A program made the position numbers and the translations under genes. Shown piece after piece: positions 7,590-15,008 of a DNA stretch of 28,654 nucleotides (positions within the stretch are counted from its first letter, which is position 1; each line of letters starts with the position of its first letter). The notes below the pieces were generated by a model that was not told the DNA's origin, did no database searches, and worked only from the letters and a program-made list of their open reading frames with translations. This DNA comes from an uncultured Caryophanales bacterium. GTDB lineage: Bacteria > Bacillota_I > Bacilli_A > RF39 > UBA660. The stretch is from positions 1-28,654 of the forward strand of contig CALCBO010000174.1 in NCBI GenBank assembly GCA_937897245.1, read 5' to 3'.

Positions 7590-7952
7590 TTATTCCTCCT
7601 CTTCATATTCGTCTAAAAAATCGTGGTCGTCGTACCAATAATATTCTAAATCTTCACAAGTCATACTCCAATAATCTTCTCCAACTTCATAATCTCCGTC
7701 AACATTTCTAGCAATATAAACTTTATCTCCGTCAACCTTATCTTCTAAACTTTTTACTCTTAAATCTTTTTTATCTAGTGTTTTATAAAACTCATAATAA
7801 ATATCTTCAATATTATATTTAGCAACTTCTAATTTATCAATTAAGTGTTTTTCCATTTGCCCGTTGCAATGGTCTATACAGCCATTTTCTCTAATATCAT
7901 ATAAGTATTCATAACACTTTTTTAATTCAGCCAATATTTCTTTATCGGTCAT
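7590..7952 (-). CDS. Acidic protein with Asp/Glu/Tyr-rich C-terminus
   Basis: 120 residues. A helical N-terminal half contains a Cys/His cluster (NGCIDHCNGQMEKH). It is followed by DGDKVYIARNVDGDY and a tail made almost only of Asp, Glu, Tyr and Trp (DLEYYWYDDHDFLDEYEEEE). Such a tail is suited to charge mimicry, but this is only a composition argument. It overlaps the upstream gene by 11 bases. Confidence 0.75.
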   Translation of the reverse strand: MTDKEILAELKKCYEYLYDIRENGCIDHCNGQMEKHLIDKLEVAKYNIEDIYYEFYKTLDKKDLRVKSLEDKVDGDKVYIARNVDGDYEVGEDYWSMTCEDLEYYWYDDHDFLDEYEEEE

Positions 7953-8166
7953 ATTCTTTCAACTCCTCTTCAACTAAACTATTACAATATTCAATACTAT
8001 CATAATAATTTCTTAAACTCTCATACTCATTTTTAGTTTTTGTAATTAGCATTTTAATTCTACTTTCTAGGTCTTTCCCGTGATATATATAAAGACTACT
8101 TTTAAAATAAATATTCTTATTATTATAGACTATATATTGATAGCCCTTATATTCTTTTATTTCCAT
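7942..8166 (-). CDS. Small hypothetical protein
   Basis: 74 residues. The beta-like start (EYKGYQYIVYNNKNIYFKSS) looks like paired strands and is followed by a charged helix with KTKNEYESLRNYYDSIEY. AAGGAG precedes the ATG, and the end supplies the ribosome site of the next gene. Unknown family. Confidence 0.7.
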   Translation of the reverse strand: MEIKEYKGYQYIVYNNKNIYFKSSLYIYHGKDLESRIKMLITKTKNEYESLRNYYDSIEYCNSLVEEELKEYDR

Positions 8167-8403
8167 TTAAATCACTCCTTTTAAATAAGATAAAATATCA
8201 AGTTCCATATTGTGAGTAAACCAAGCCCTAAACTCATAGAATAACATTGTTCTATCTATTGTTTCTTTTTTACTAGTCTTAACAAGTTCTCCATATAATC
8301 TATTATCTTGACTTACTTTTTCTAGCATTTCTTCAAAACTTTCACTACTTTCTCCAAGTTTTAAATCAATTACCATATCTCTTAATTTGTCCTCGTTATA
8401 CAT
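8167..8403 (-). CDS. Small helical hypothetical protein
   Basis: 78 residues, helical and mixed charge. LRDMVIDLKLGESSESFEEM is near the start and a hydrophobic end FRAWFTHNMELDILSYLKGV closes it. GGAGG precedes the ATG, inside the end of the upstream gene, which it overlaps by eight bases. Not recognised. Confidence 0.7.
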   Translation of the reverse strand: MYNEDKLRDMVIDLKLGESSESFEEMLEKVSQDNRLYGELVKTSKKETIDRTMLFYEFRAWFTHNMELDILSYLKGVI

Positions 8404-8701
8404 TTTTAATTACCTCCACTTTCTCTAATATAATTAAATATCTTTCAAAACAATTATCAATTTCTTCATTAAATACCTCATAAGCCCTAATAATTTTATT
8501 ATTTGAATATAGGAAGTCCTCTTTAATTTCTTTTACAAACCAATCGTATTTTCCAACTTCTTCTATCGTTTTATTTACTAGGTCATCACAAAGTGTTTTT
8601 GCCGTTTCCTTATTTTCAAATACACCAATTATTCTAGTGTTAATATTAGTATCTTTCATATTCCTAACTTCATCACTATAATCTTCATATAAAATATACA
8701 T
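8396..8701 (-). CDS. KVYV-family-like small protein, first gene of a long leftward unit
   Basis: 101 residues. The start MYILYEDYSDE, then GVFENKETAKTLCDDLVNK has the strand-turn-helix layout of the genes ending at 1889, 11664 and 23996. The rest is a mixed helix/strand domain (NNKIIRAYEVFNEEID). AAAAGGAG precedes the ATG. This is the first gene behind the leftmost copy of the repeated promoter (8733-8762). Confidence 0.75.
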   Translation of the reverse strand: MYILYEDYSDEVRNMKDTNINTRIIGVFENKETAKTLCDDLVNKTIEEVGKYDWFVKEIKEDFLYSNNKIIRAYEVFNEEIDNCFERYLIILEKVEVIKNV

Positions 8702-8732
8702 TTTAATCTTCTCCTTTTGTTTTTACACTTAT

Positions 8733-8762
8733 ATTATAACACAACTATTTATTAATTGTCGC
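8733..8762 (-). promoter_or_regulatory. Repeated promoter, copy 18 (leftmost)
   Basis: Minus strand GCGACA (8757-8762), 18-base spacer, TGT-TATAAT (8733-8738), then ATAAGTGTAAA. The -35 box lies in the last codons of the gene ending at 8752. It would drive the gene starting at 8701 and the whole run to the left. Confidence 0.85.
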
Positions 8763-9096
8763 TATTTTCAAATAATTCTTCATCAAACTTATTAAAACAA
8801 TATACTTTTGCTATATGATAGCCGTCGCTGTCAGTATCTTCATCACTATACCAACCAAAATCTTCTTTCATATAAACTTTCACACTTAATTGTTCTTCGG
8901 TTAATTCTTCACTTCTTTCTCCGTTTTCATCAATATAACCAAGTTCAATTTCTTCTCCATTAGATAGTATTAAATAATTATTATTAAAACCTAAATCTAG
9001 CAACTCCTCAATAGTAATTTCGTCATACATTGCTGTATTTTTTGCATTTTCTAAACTATCATTAAAATCTTGTTCTTTCTTCCATAATGGTATCAT
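8752..9096 (-). CDS. Acidic hypothetical protein with promoter-encoded C-terminus
   Basis: 114 residues, very acidic. It has IPLWKKEQDFNDSLENAKNT, then EEIELGYIDENGERSEELTE, WYSDEDTDSDGYHIAKVYCF and the end ENSDN. The last residues are dictated by the embedded GCGACA promoter box, so they should not be read as a functional tag. AAGGAGG precedes the ATG. Family not recognised. Confidence 0.75.
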   Translation of the reverse strand: MIPLWKKEQDFNDSLENAKNTAMYDEITIEELLDLGFNNNYLILSNGEEIELGYIDENGERSEELTEEQLSVKVYMKEDFGWYSDEDTDSDGYHIAKVYCFNKFDEELFENSDN

Positions 9097-9108
9097 ACTA
9101 ATTCCTCC

Positions 9109-9279
9109 TTAATAATTTAAACAAGTAGTAGTGATATTCCCTCCATTGTATTCTACTTTATAAGCATAACCACTAACACACTCAACAATTATATACTCTT
9201 GACTTTCAACAAACATAACATTTTTAATTGTTTCGTCATTATATAAAAATCTAAACTCTTGTAATAATCTTTCTTTCAT
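9109..9279 (-). CDS. 56-residue hypothetical protein
   Basis: It fits exactly between its neighbours, two bases after the upstream stop. AGGAGAAAT precedes the ATG. The protein is a beta-rich series (NVMFVESQEYIIVECVSGYA, then YKVEYNGGNITTT) behind a short N-terminal helix. No family recognised. Confidence 0.7.
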   Translation of the reverse strand: MKERLLQEFRFLYNDETIKNVMFVESQEYIIVECVSGYAYKVEYNGGNITTTCLNY

Positions 9280-9281
9280 AC

Positions 9282-9527
9282 TTATTTCTCCTTTGTGTTA
9301 TAGCACACTATTTCATAAATCGTTTCAGTTATACTAACTAAACTTTCCAAATCTTCGTTTCCAATTACTTTTTGATTTCCTAAATCATAATAATCTTCTT
9401 CATTAGTTAAATCATTTAAATCTTCAACTTCTCCTATAACATTGTTAATAAGTTTATTTGCTATTCTTAACTTTTCTAAATTATCACAATTCCCAATAAT
9501 ATCTTGTGAATATCTTTCTACTTTCAT
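9282..9527 (-). CDS. Small acidic hypothetical protein
   Basis: 81 residues. DNLEKLRIANKLINNVIGEV is a clear helix, followed by an acidic linker and LESLVSITETIYEIVCYNT. Its ATG overlaps the upstream TGA (ATGA), a sign of coupled translation and also proof that TGA is a stop codon here. Unrecognised. Confidence 0.7.
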   Translation of the reverse strand: MKVERYSQDIIGNCDNLEKLRIANKLINNVIGEVEDLNDLTNEEDYYDLGNQKVIGNEDLESLVSITETIYEIVCYNTKEK

Positions 9528-9778
9528 TTGTTATCACTCCTTTTATTCAATTCCTTATCAAACATATTTAATATTAAGTCCAAAGCACTTAAAACACTTT
9601 CATAAGTAGCAAATGTTCCGTTATAATATTCCTCTCCATTTTCTAATTTAATTACTAAACAATAATTATTTACTCCTCTATTTATAAACTCAATGTTCCA
9701 AGTTCTATTGACGAGAATATTATTATTTATTTTATCAATTTTCTCTTGCATTAAATCTAATTTTTCTCTTGATTTCAT
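9524..9778 (-). CDS. Small hypothetical protein, first gene of its unit
   Basis: 84 residues. The N-terminal helix LDLMQEKIDKINNN is followed by a beta hairpin with an NGEEYYNGTF turn and a C-terminal helix SVLSALDLILNMFDKEL. The stop is TGA, overlapped by the next start. It lies directly behind promoter copy 17. Confidence 0.7.
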   Translation of the reverse strand: MKSREKLDLMQEKIDKINNNILVNRTWNIEFINRGVNNYCLVIKLENGEEYYNGTFATYESVLSALDLILNMFDKELNKRSDNK

Positions 9779-9805
9779 ATAATCTCCTCTTTTCTTTACA
9801 CTTAT

Positions 9806-9835
9806 ATTATAACATATTAGATTAAGAATTGTCGC
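9806..9835 (-). promoter_or_regulatory. Repeated promoter, copy 17
   Basis: GCGACA (9830-9835), 18 bases, TGT-TATAAT (9806-9811), then ATAAGTGTAAAG on the minus strand. The -35 box is inside the final codons of the gene ending at 9822. Drives the genes from 9778 leftward. Confidence 0.85.
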
Positions 9836-10544
9836 TTTCTTTTTCTAATTCTTTTAAATCTTCTTCAAAATATTCTAACCATTTTATATCATTTTCATTG
9901 TTTTTATCTATGTATTTTTTAGCCACAGCCAAAAGTTCATAACCATAATTGACTTGACTATCAATATCGTCCTCGTCCCAACTCATTTCATTACTATAAT
10001 AATCAATGGCTCTCCCAACAATTCTATTTACAAGTTCAGTAAATGTTCCAAAACACTCGTCCTCAACAAACTCATTTTCAAATTGTATATCTTTAATATT
10101 AAAACCTTTTCCACATTGTACGGGCAACCAATCATACATACTACAAAAATCATTTAAAACTTCTAGTGTACTATCTCCACCAACTTTAACTAAATCAATT
10201 TCTTTGTAGTCCAAGAAAAAATCTTCTTCTTTCCCTACACTTTTAATTAAATCTTCTAGTGATAAAACTTTTGTTTCTTCACAACTATCTAAATATTCTT
10301 GCTTTTCTCCGTATGTAAACCCTTTACCCATTTGATATTCCATACACAAATGTTTTATTCCATTATATTTTGCATTGCTAATTATTCCGTGTTTTTCGTC
10401 AATTTGTCTTAACCAATTTACATAAGTTTTAAAACCCAAATCGTCCATTAAGTCCATAAACTTATATATATCGTCATTTTCATAATTGATTTCAACCACA
10501 GCACTATAACAACCACTTAAAAATAATTCATAATCAGTAGGCAT
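9822..10544 (-). CDS. Acidic hypothetical protein, 240 residues
   Basis: Strongly acidic. Segments: PTDYELFLSGCYSAVVEIN (residues 2-20), DLGFKTYVNWLRQIDEKHG, a Cys/Gly-containing centre near WLPVQCGKGFNIKD, an acidic region EMSWDEDDIDSQVNYG, and the end KESDNS set by the embedded promoter box. No motif gives a function. GGAG precedes the ATG by nine bases. Confidence 0.75.
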   Translation of the reverse strand: MPTDYELFLSGCYSAVVEINYENDDIYKFMDLMDDLGFKTYVNWLRQIDEKHGIISNAKYNGIKHLCMEYQMGKGFTYGEKQEYLDSCEETKVLSLEDLIKSVGKEEDFFLDYKEIDLVKVGGDSTLEVLNDFCSMYDWLPVQCGKGFNIKDIQFENEFVEDECFGTFTELVNRIVGRAIDYYSNEMSWDEDDIDSQVNYGYELLAVAKKYIDKNNENDIKWLEYFEEDLKELEKESDNS

Positions 10545-10561
10545 ATTTCATTTCTCCTCTC

Positions 10562-10795
10562 TTAATATCTAATTGCTCTTTCTTGAATAGAATATCTATC
10601 TAAATCAGCATTATAAACTATGTCATTTGATAGTAGAAAATCTCTAATTTCTCCTTTTTCTACTAAACCCATTAAATCGTCAACACTATTTTCAATGTCT
10701 TGTAATATATCATTACTAAAATCTAATTTTTTTAGTTCAATATATGTTTCTTTTAATTTCCATATTCCCAACATAAGTTTTGTTTGTTGTTCCAT
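10562..10795 (-). CDS. Small helical protein, first gene of its unit
   Basis: 77 residues. Helical N-terminus (TKLMLGIWKLKETYIELKKL), then acidic ILQDIENSVDDLMGLVEKGE and a C-terminal NADLDRYSIQERAIRY. AGAGAGG precedes the ATG. It sits directly behind promoter copy 16. No family recognised. Confidence 0.7.
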   Translation of the reverse strand: MEQQTKLMLGIWKLKETYIELKKLDFSNDILQDIENSVDDLMGLVEKGEIRDFLLSNDIVYNADLDRYSIQERAIRY

Positions 10796-10829
10796 ATAAA
10801 TACCTCTCTTCCTTTTTATTTACACTTAT

Positions 10830-10859
10830 ATTATATCATAGGAATTAGCATATTGTCGC
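10830..10859 (-). promoter_or_regulatory. Repeated promoter, copy 16
   Basis: GCGACA (10854-10859), 18 bases, TGA-TATAAT (10830-10835), then ATAAGTGTAAA. It starts about 20 bases after the stop of the gene ending at 10879. Confidence 0.85.
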
Positions 10860-10878
10860 TAATTCCCACAATATTTAT

Positions 10879-11661
10879 TTAATCATTATTTCGGCACTCT
10901 TCATAAAACTCTTTTTTCATTTCTTCATCATAACCCCAAAGGTCAAGTGCAAAATCGTCATCTCCGTCAGTTTCTTCAAGAGTTTCTCCATTTCGTAATG
11001 TATAACTTCCACAATTACTCCCAATATCTTCGTCAGCATAATCTACATAAATTGTGCTATTAGGGAATTGTTTACTTAATTCTACCAATACCTCGTATGG
11101 TGTACTCCAAGCCGTATCAAACTCATAAGTATTGTCGTCAACTATTAAAGCACCACTACTATTCCATTTTGTTCCCCAATATTTACAGCACCAATCATAC
11201 CAACTATCACAACCATATTGAATAATATTATTAAGATATACATTTCCTAAATCTTCAAAACTTTCAATTCCTAATGATTTATAGTCAATATTTTCAAAAG
11301 CAATATCTTTTCCTTTTAGTGTTTGATTTTCAAACTTATCTTTTTCTTTTTCCATTTCTTCTTGATTTACTTTATGTCCGTATATTTTTTCATAATAATT
11401 TCCATAAAATGAAGTCTTTTTATTTTCCAAAAGTTTCTTTAATTCTAATCTTTCTTTTGGAGATTTTTTACTAATGGCATATTGCATTGCTATTTTATCA
11501 TTTCCACCACTAGTTATACCCATTGTTTTAGGTCTAGGAATAATTTTATTAAAGTCAAACTCATTATAATTACCCTCATAATCTTCTTCTCCACATAATC
11601 TCTCTTTAATAATGTCAAAATTACCCTCAATTTTTACTCTATTTCTAACCCAATTTGGCAT
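10879..11661 (-). CDS. YubB/Api92-like ferredoxin-fold protein (DUF1281 type)
   Basis: 260 residues. It begins MPNWVRNRVKIEG, the hallmark N-terminus of this plasmid and phage family. The C-terminal half has WCCKYWGTKWNSS and FDTAWSTPYEVLVELSKQFP, matching the WGTKW and TAWSxP signatures. It then shows YVDYADEDIGSNCGSY, where the family has a conserved acidic/Gly segment. The family is common on conjugative plasmids and ICEs and has no settled biochemical role. It is the last gene of a five-gene unit from promoter copy 15. Confidence 0.88.
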   Translation of the reverse strand: MPNWVRNRVKIEGNFDIIKERLCGEEDYEGNYNEFDFNKIIPRPKTMGITSGGNDKIAMQYAISKKSPKERLELKKLLENKKTSFYGNYYEKIYGHKVNQEEMEKEKDKFENQTLKGKDIAFENIDYKSLGIESFEDLGNVYLNNIIQYGCDSWYDWCCKYWGTKWNSSGALIVDDNTYEFDTAWSTPYEVLVELSKQFPNSTIYVDYADEDIGSNCGSYTLRNGETLEETDGDDDFALDLWGYDEEMKKEFYEECRNND

Positions 11662-11663
11662 AA

Positions 11664-11939
11664 TTATTTCACTTCCTTTTCTTCAATTCTAATTGAAATA
11701 TGATTACTACTATAATAGCCGTCCTCGTAAATACAATAACTATCTTCGTCTTTATCTTCTTTCATATTACTTTCTTCAATTTGTTCGTCCTCGTCAGCAT
11801 TAAAGTTCATATCAATTCTTGCATTTCTAATTCTTTCATTAAAATCTTCTAGTGCCTTTTCTTTTGTGTCATAAACTTCCATAGTGCTACCACTATCATA
11901 ATCAACAACCCAATTTTCTAATACAACATAAACTTTCAT
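11664..11939 (-). CDS. Acidic KVYV-family protein
   Basis: 91 residues. MKVYVVLENWVVDYDSG, then VYDTKEKALEDFNERI is the clearest example here of the short strand-turn-helix family (others end at 1889, 8396 and 23996). The central part is almost only acidic (ADEDEQIEESNMKEDKDEDS). GGAGG precedes the ATG. Function unknown. Confidence 0.78.
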   Translation of the reverse strand: MKVYVVLENWVVDYDSGSTMEVYDTKEKALEDFNERIRNARIDMNFNADEDEQIEESNMKEDKDEDSYCIYEDGYYSSNHISIRIEEKEVK

Positions 11940-11940
11940 A

Positions 11941-12108
11941 TTATTTTACCTCCTCTAATTTTCTCATTTCGGTATCATCAATATTATTAGAATAAATCAT
12001 TGTGTATATTCTACTTAATTGCTCTTTAATATAATCAGTATTATCACTATTTATAGCACATAATAATAATTCATATAATCTTTTTTGCTTTTCAATACTC
12101 CAATTCAT
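11941..12108 (-). CDS. 55-residue hypothetical protein
   Basis: The frame fits between neighbours. Its ATG overlaps the upstream TAA (TAATG), so translation is probably coupled. The sequence is helical (WSIEKQKRLYELLLCAI, then YIKEQLSRIYTMIYSNN). Its end KLEEVK contains the ribosome site of the next gene. Unrecognised. Confidence 0.7.
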   Translation of the reverse strand: MNWSIEKQKRLYELLLCAINSDNTDYIKEQLSRIYTMIYSNNIDDTEMRKLEEVK

Positions 12109-12563
12109 TACTTAATCATTTCCTCTCTTACTACATTTAAAACTTGTTCTTGTGTTAGTTCTCCGTGTACTTCATAATAAAGGCTGTTAATTCTTTGTGA
12201 AATATTATAGCAAATACCAAATAAATCTCCCTCATCATAACCTTTGATATTCATAGTAATATCATAAGTTTTAATTGCCTTATTATCAATTCCCATAAGT
12301 ACAATTTTAAACCCGTTATCAGTATCTCTAACTCCAACTCCTTTTAATGTAGGTGTAGGCTCATAATCTTCTTCTTCCTCGTCGTTATAATCAACATAAT
12401 CTTCGTCGTAATAACTAATTTCTCCCGTTTCCTCATTTCTAATTTCAAATAAATCAGTATCTAATTCGTTATCTTCTTCTACGGCATTGTTAATATAATT
12501 ATTTGCTCCCTCTAAATCTTCAAAACTTTCAATAAACTCATTTTCATAATATAATCTATACAT
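12108..12563 (-). CDS. Acidic hypothetical protein, 151 residues
   Basis: The N-terminus MYRLYYENEFIESFEDLEGA is a strand-turn-helix related in style to the KVYV proteins. A long acidic linker follows (SYYDEDYVDYNDEEEEDYEP), then a beta-rich domain (GVRDTDNGFKIVLMGIDN) and a C-terminal helix. AAAAGGAG precedes the ATG. No family identified. Confidence 0.75.
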   Translation of the reverse strand: MYRLYYENEFIESFEDLEGANNYINNAVEEDNELDTDLFEIRNEETGEISYYDEDYVDYNDEEEEDYEPTPTLKGVGVRDTDNGFKIVLMGIDNKAIKTYDITMNIKGYDEGDLFGICYNISQRINSLYYEVHGELTQEQVLNVVREEMIK

Positions 12564-12585
12564 AATTTCCTCTCTCCTTTTCTTA

Positions 12586-13158
12586 TTATATTCTAATTAC
12601 ATAGATTTCTAAATCTCGTCTATTCTCAAAATCAGTAGGCTCATAATTTGCGATAGCATATTTTACTTGTCTTTTGATTTCATCATTTTCAATGTTATCA
12701 CTTATCATATAGTCGTCTAAAATGTCCTCATACAAATAATCTATAATGTCAGCATAAGTCTTAACTCTACTTCCACCATTATCTCTAACCCAATCTACCC
12801 ACTCTTCAATTATTCCATTTAAGTAGTTTTCTAAATTAGAAGAGATAACCCCTTTTAATTCTTCTAAATCTTCTTCATATTGTTTTTGTTCTAGCAACTC
12901 GTTAATTCTTGAATTGTCTATCATAAACCAACCACTCATTGCATTTGTGTATAAACAAATCATTTCTTCGTCGTCAACATTTTCTAATTGTTCTAATAAG
13001 TATTTATTTTCGTCTTTATAATATTGTAATTCTTCGTCGTCTAAATCTCCATTTTGTTCTTGCATATAAATACCATAGTCCAAAAAGTTTTTAATGTCTT
13101 TCTTCTTTAAAATACATTGCTCTCCGTCGTCGTAAATTAAAGTATAATCTTCTTTCAT
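12586..13158 (-). CDS. Acidic hypothetical protein, 190 residues
   Basis: The ATG at 13158, eight bases after GGAG, is preferred to a GTG at 13164. A beta-like start (DYTLIYDDGEQCILKKKD) is followed by a long acidic helical region and EEWVDWVRDNGGSRVKTYAD near the C-terminus. It ends in the arginine-rich NRRDLEIYVIRI. First gene behind promoter copy 15; unrecognised. Confidence 0.75.
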   Translation of the reverse strand: MKEDYTLIYDDGEQCILKKKDIKNFLDYGIYMQEQNGDLDDEELQYYKDENKYLLEQLENVDDEEMICLYTNAMSGWFMIDNSRINELLEQKQYEEDLEELKGVISSNLENYLNGIIEEWVDWVRDNGGSRVKTYADIIDYLYEDILDDYMISDNIENDEIKRQVKYAIANYEPTDFENRRDLEIYVIRI

Positions 13159-13188
13159 AATCACTTCTCCTTTTCTTTTTACACTTAT

Positions 13189-13218
13189 ATTATAGCATAC
13201 TAATTGATTATTTGTCGC
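13189..13218 (-). promoter_or_regulatory. Repeated promoter, copy 15
   Basis: GCGACA (13213-13218), 18 bases, TGC-TATAAT (13189-13194), then ATAAGTGTAAA. The -35 box encodes the ENSDK end of the gene ending at 13208. Confidence 0.85.
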
Positions 13219-14065
13219 TATTTTCTTCTAAATACTCAATAATACTTTGTTCTAGTTCTTCAACTTTACTTGCTCTCATATAATCTTTAATTTCGTCTAT
13301 ACAACTTTGAATATCTCCATAAACTTCGTCAGTAAATAAGTTTTCAATATATTCTCCGTCTTTTCCTACAAGTTCAATTTCAAACCAATTACCAAGTAAT
13401 ATATTAAGATTTCCGTTTTCTTGCTCCTTATAAAACTCTTCGTCATTAGTGATATAATATCTTTGTATATCGTCAATATTTCTTTCGTCATATAACCCTT
13501 TTTCTTCATTAGTATAAGACACTTTTAATTCTCCTCTACTAGCAATATAAAATGTTCCATATTTACAAGTAGCAAGTTCCATAGTTTCTTGATAGTGAAA
13601 AAAGTCCGTTTGCTGTTTATTTCTAATATCTTGATAGTAATTATTTGCTAGTGTAATTTTTAAATCTAAAACTAGTTCATTTTTATAATTCTCTATTTTC
13701 TTTACTTCTTCATCACTATAATAATGAAAGTCAATAATGTTTGTTTCTTTATACCAACTCATAAAAATAATATAATCAACATTAGATAAAGTAATAAGTA
13801 ATTCTTTATTTGGAGTTAAATTATTTAAATATATTCCACAAGTATATAGGTCGTTTTCCTCTTCGTTTCCAATATATAGGTTAAGATATAAATGTTCTAT
13901 ATATCTTTGTCCTAATTCTTCACTCCAATAAAAACCTATTTGGCTACCCCTACATTTTCCATTGTAGTAATAATCTCCAATTCCTAAACCAAAATCTAAC
14001 TCGTCAAAATATAATTTCATTATTCTTGTCTTATCAGCATTTTGTATAATTATTTGTTCTCTCAT
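13208..14065 (-). CDS. Hypothetical protein, 285 residues
   Basis: A beta-rich N-terminal half with DFGLGIGDYYYNGKCRGSQI, then a segment on the theme YLNLYIGNEEENDLYTCGIY, and a helix ending the domain. The C-terminal part is acidic and ends ENSDK, fixed by the embedded promoter box. AGGAG precedes the ATG. Nothing identifies a function. It is the last gene of the three-gene unit behind the promoter at 14652-14680. Confidence 0.75.
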   Translation of the reverse strand: MREQIIIQNADKTRIMKLYFDELDFGLGIGDYYYNGKCRGSQIGFYWSEELGQRYIEHLYLNLYIGNEEENDLYTCGIYLNNLTPNKELLITLSNVDYIIFMSWYKETNIIDFHYYSDEEVKKIENYKNELVLDLKITLANNYYQDIRNKQQTDFFHYQETMELATCKYGTFYIASRGELKVSYTNEEKGLYDERNIDDIQRYYITNDEEFYKEQENGNLNILLGNWFEIELVGKDGEYIENLFTDEVYGDIQSCIDEIKDYMRASKVEELEQSIIEYLEENSDK

Positions 14066-14076
14066 AATATCAACTC

Positions 14077-14367
14077 CTAATAATATTTTTCCTTTTCTTC
14101 TTCTTCTAATTCGTCTAGGTCAACAAAATCGTGTCCTAAATATTCTAATAATATCTTTAATTTATCTTTGCTTAAATAATCTTTAAACAAGTCGTATAAT
14201 TCTCCATACATAAAACTATTGTTAAACTCATTTGCTATATAATTGTCTAAAACTTCATAGGTCATATCAATTTCGTCAATTAAACCCATTAAATCTAAAC
14301 ATATATGATTTACATTAAACTCTTCGTTAAACTTTCTTCTTAATAGTTCATACATATTATTTTCCAT
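14077..14367 (-). CDS. Acidic helical hypothetical protein
   Basis: 96 residues, acidic, mostly helix (LCLDLMGL-type turns are absent; the visible run is HICLDLMGLIDEIDMTYEVL). It ends LDELEEEEKEKYY. AGGAGTG precedes the ATG, which follows the upstream stop by two bases. Family not recognised. Confidence 0.7.
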   Translation of the reverse strand: MENNMYELLRRKFNEEFNVNHICLDLMGLIDEIDMTYEVLDNYIANEFNNSFMYGELYDLFKDYLSKDKLKILLEYLGHDFVDLDELEEEEKEKYY

Positions 14368-14369
14368 AA

Positions 14370-14591
14370 TTACACTCCTATTATTCTCTTTTCAAAATCT
14401 AATTTTGTAAAGTTTTCAGCAATAAAATCTTCAACTTCGTCAAAACTTTCGTAATTATGACAAATAACCATTAGTTTTTTAAACTTTTCTTCAAAATCTT
14501 TATCTTTTTCTACTATAAATGGCTCATATTGAAAATCGTCGTCATAATATTCCGTATCTTTTAATTGAATAACCACATATTCTTTTTCCAT
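14370..14591 (-). CDS. Small acidic hypothetical protein
   Basis: 73 residues. KEYVVIQLKDTEYYDDDFQY opens the protein, followed by a helix FEEKFKKLMVICHNYESF and an acidic stretch. AAGGAG precedes the ATG. It is the first gene behind a TTGAAA/TATAAT promoter that lacks the GCGACA box. Confidence 0.7.
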   Translation of the reverse strand: MEKEYVVIQLKDTEYYDDDFQYEPFIVEKDKDFEEKFKKLMVICHNYESFDEVEDFIAENFTKLDFEKRIIGV

Positions 14592-14603
14592 AATCTCAAC
14601 TCC

Positions 14604-14630
14604 TTATAATTTTTTAAAATCAACCATCAT
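14604..14630 (-). other. Possible 8-codon leader peptide
   Basis: In the leader of the gene starting at 14591 the minus strand reads MMVDFKKL and a TAA that abuts the AAGGAG of the next gene. No ribosome site is evident, so it may be chance. Confidence 0.2.
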
Positions 14631-14651
14631 AAATCCCCAAGTTTTTTTAAT

Positions 14652-14680
14652 ATTATAACATTATCATTAATTATTTTCAA
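14652..14680 (-). promoter_or_regulatory. Ordinary promoter without the GCGACA box
   Basis: TTGAAA (14675-14680), 17-base spacer and TATAAT (14652-14657) on the minus strand, in a 104-base gap. It stands alone among 18 GCGACA promoters and drives the three-gene unit 14591 to 13208. Confidence 0.65.
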
Positions 14681-14695
14681 GATATTTTTTATGTT

Positions 14696-14956
14696 TTATG
14701 ATATACCACAATAAACATTTCCTAATTTTATCTCTTCAAGAAAATCTTGTGTACTCATTAAACCCTCAAACCAATCTATAATATAACCATTTCCGTATAA
14801 TCTAATATAATCTCCAATTATATCAATTTCTCCGTCGTCATATTTTTCCTCATAGGCTTGAAAATGTTTTAAAACCTTATCTATGCTCTCTAATTGCTGT
14901 GCTGTTAAATTATCTTTTAATATTTTATAATCAACACAAGTTTCTAAAATACTCAT
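14696..14956 (-). CDS. Small hypothetical protein
   Basis: 86 residues. The N-terminus SILETCVDYKILKDNLTAQQ is followed by a helix LESIDKVLKHFQAYEEKYDD, an acidic YIRLYGNGYIIDW part and the end GNVYCGIS. AAGGAGTG precedes the ATG. It is the last gene of the PcfJ-like unit. No family recognised. Confidence 0.7.
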   Translation of the reverse strand: MSILETCVDYKILKDNLTAQQLESIDKVLKHFQAYEEKYDDGEIDIIGDYIRLYGNGYIIDWFEGLMSTQDFLEEIKLGNVYCGIS

Positions 14957-14983
14957 TTTATCACTCCTTAATATTTTAGGTTA

Positions 14984-15003
14984 AGGGAGAAGTTAATCTC
15001 CCT
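14984..15003 (-). other. Short perfect hairpin between two genes
   Basis: AGGGAGA (14984-14990) and TCTCCCT (14997-15003) form a 7-base stem with a 6-base loop just after the stop of the PcfJ-like gene. On the transcript no U-run follows, so it is not a convincing terminator. It may protect or process the mRNA. Confidence 0.4.
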
Positions 15004-15008
15004 CTTCC

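Noticed and set aside
8820..8830. A GTCGCT within the gene ending at 8752, resembling a promoter box
   Set aside because: It encodes DSD-G in the middle of the gene, and no TATAAT lies 18 bases away.
14984..15003. Intrinsic terminator after the PcfJ-like gene
   Set aside because: The stem is convincing but no U-run follows on the transcript; the next gene begins within 30 bases and appears to belong to the same unit.
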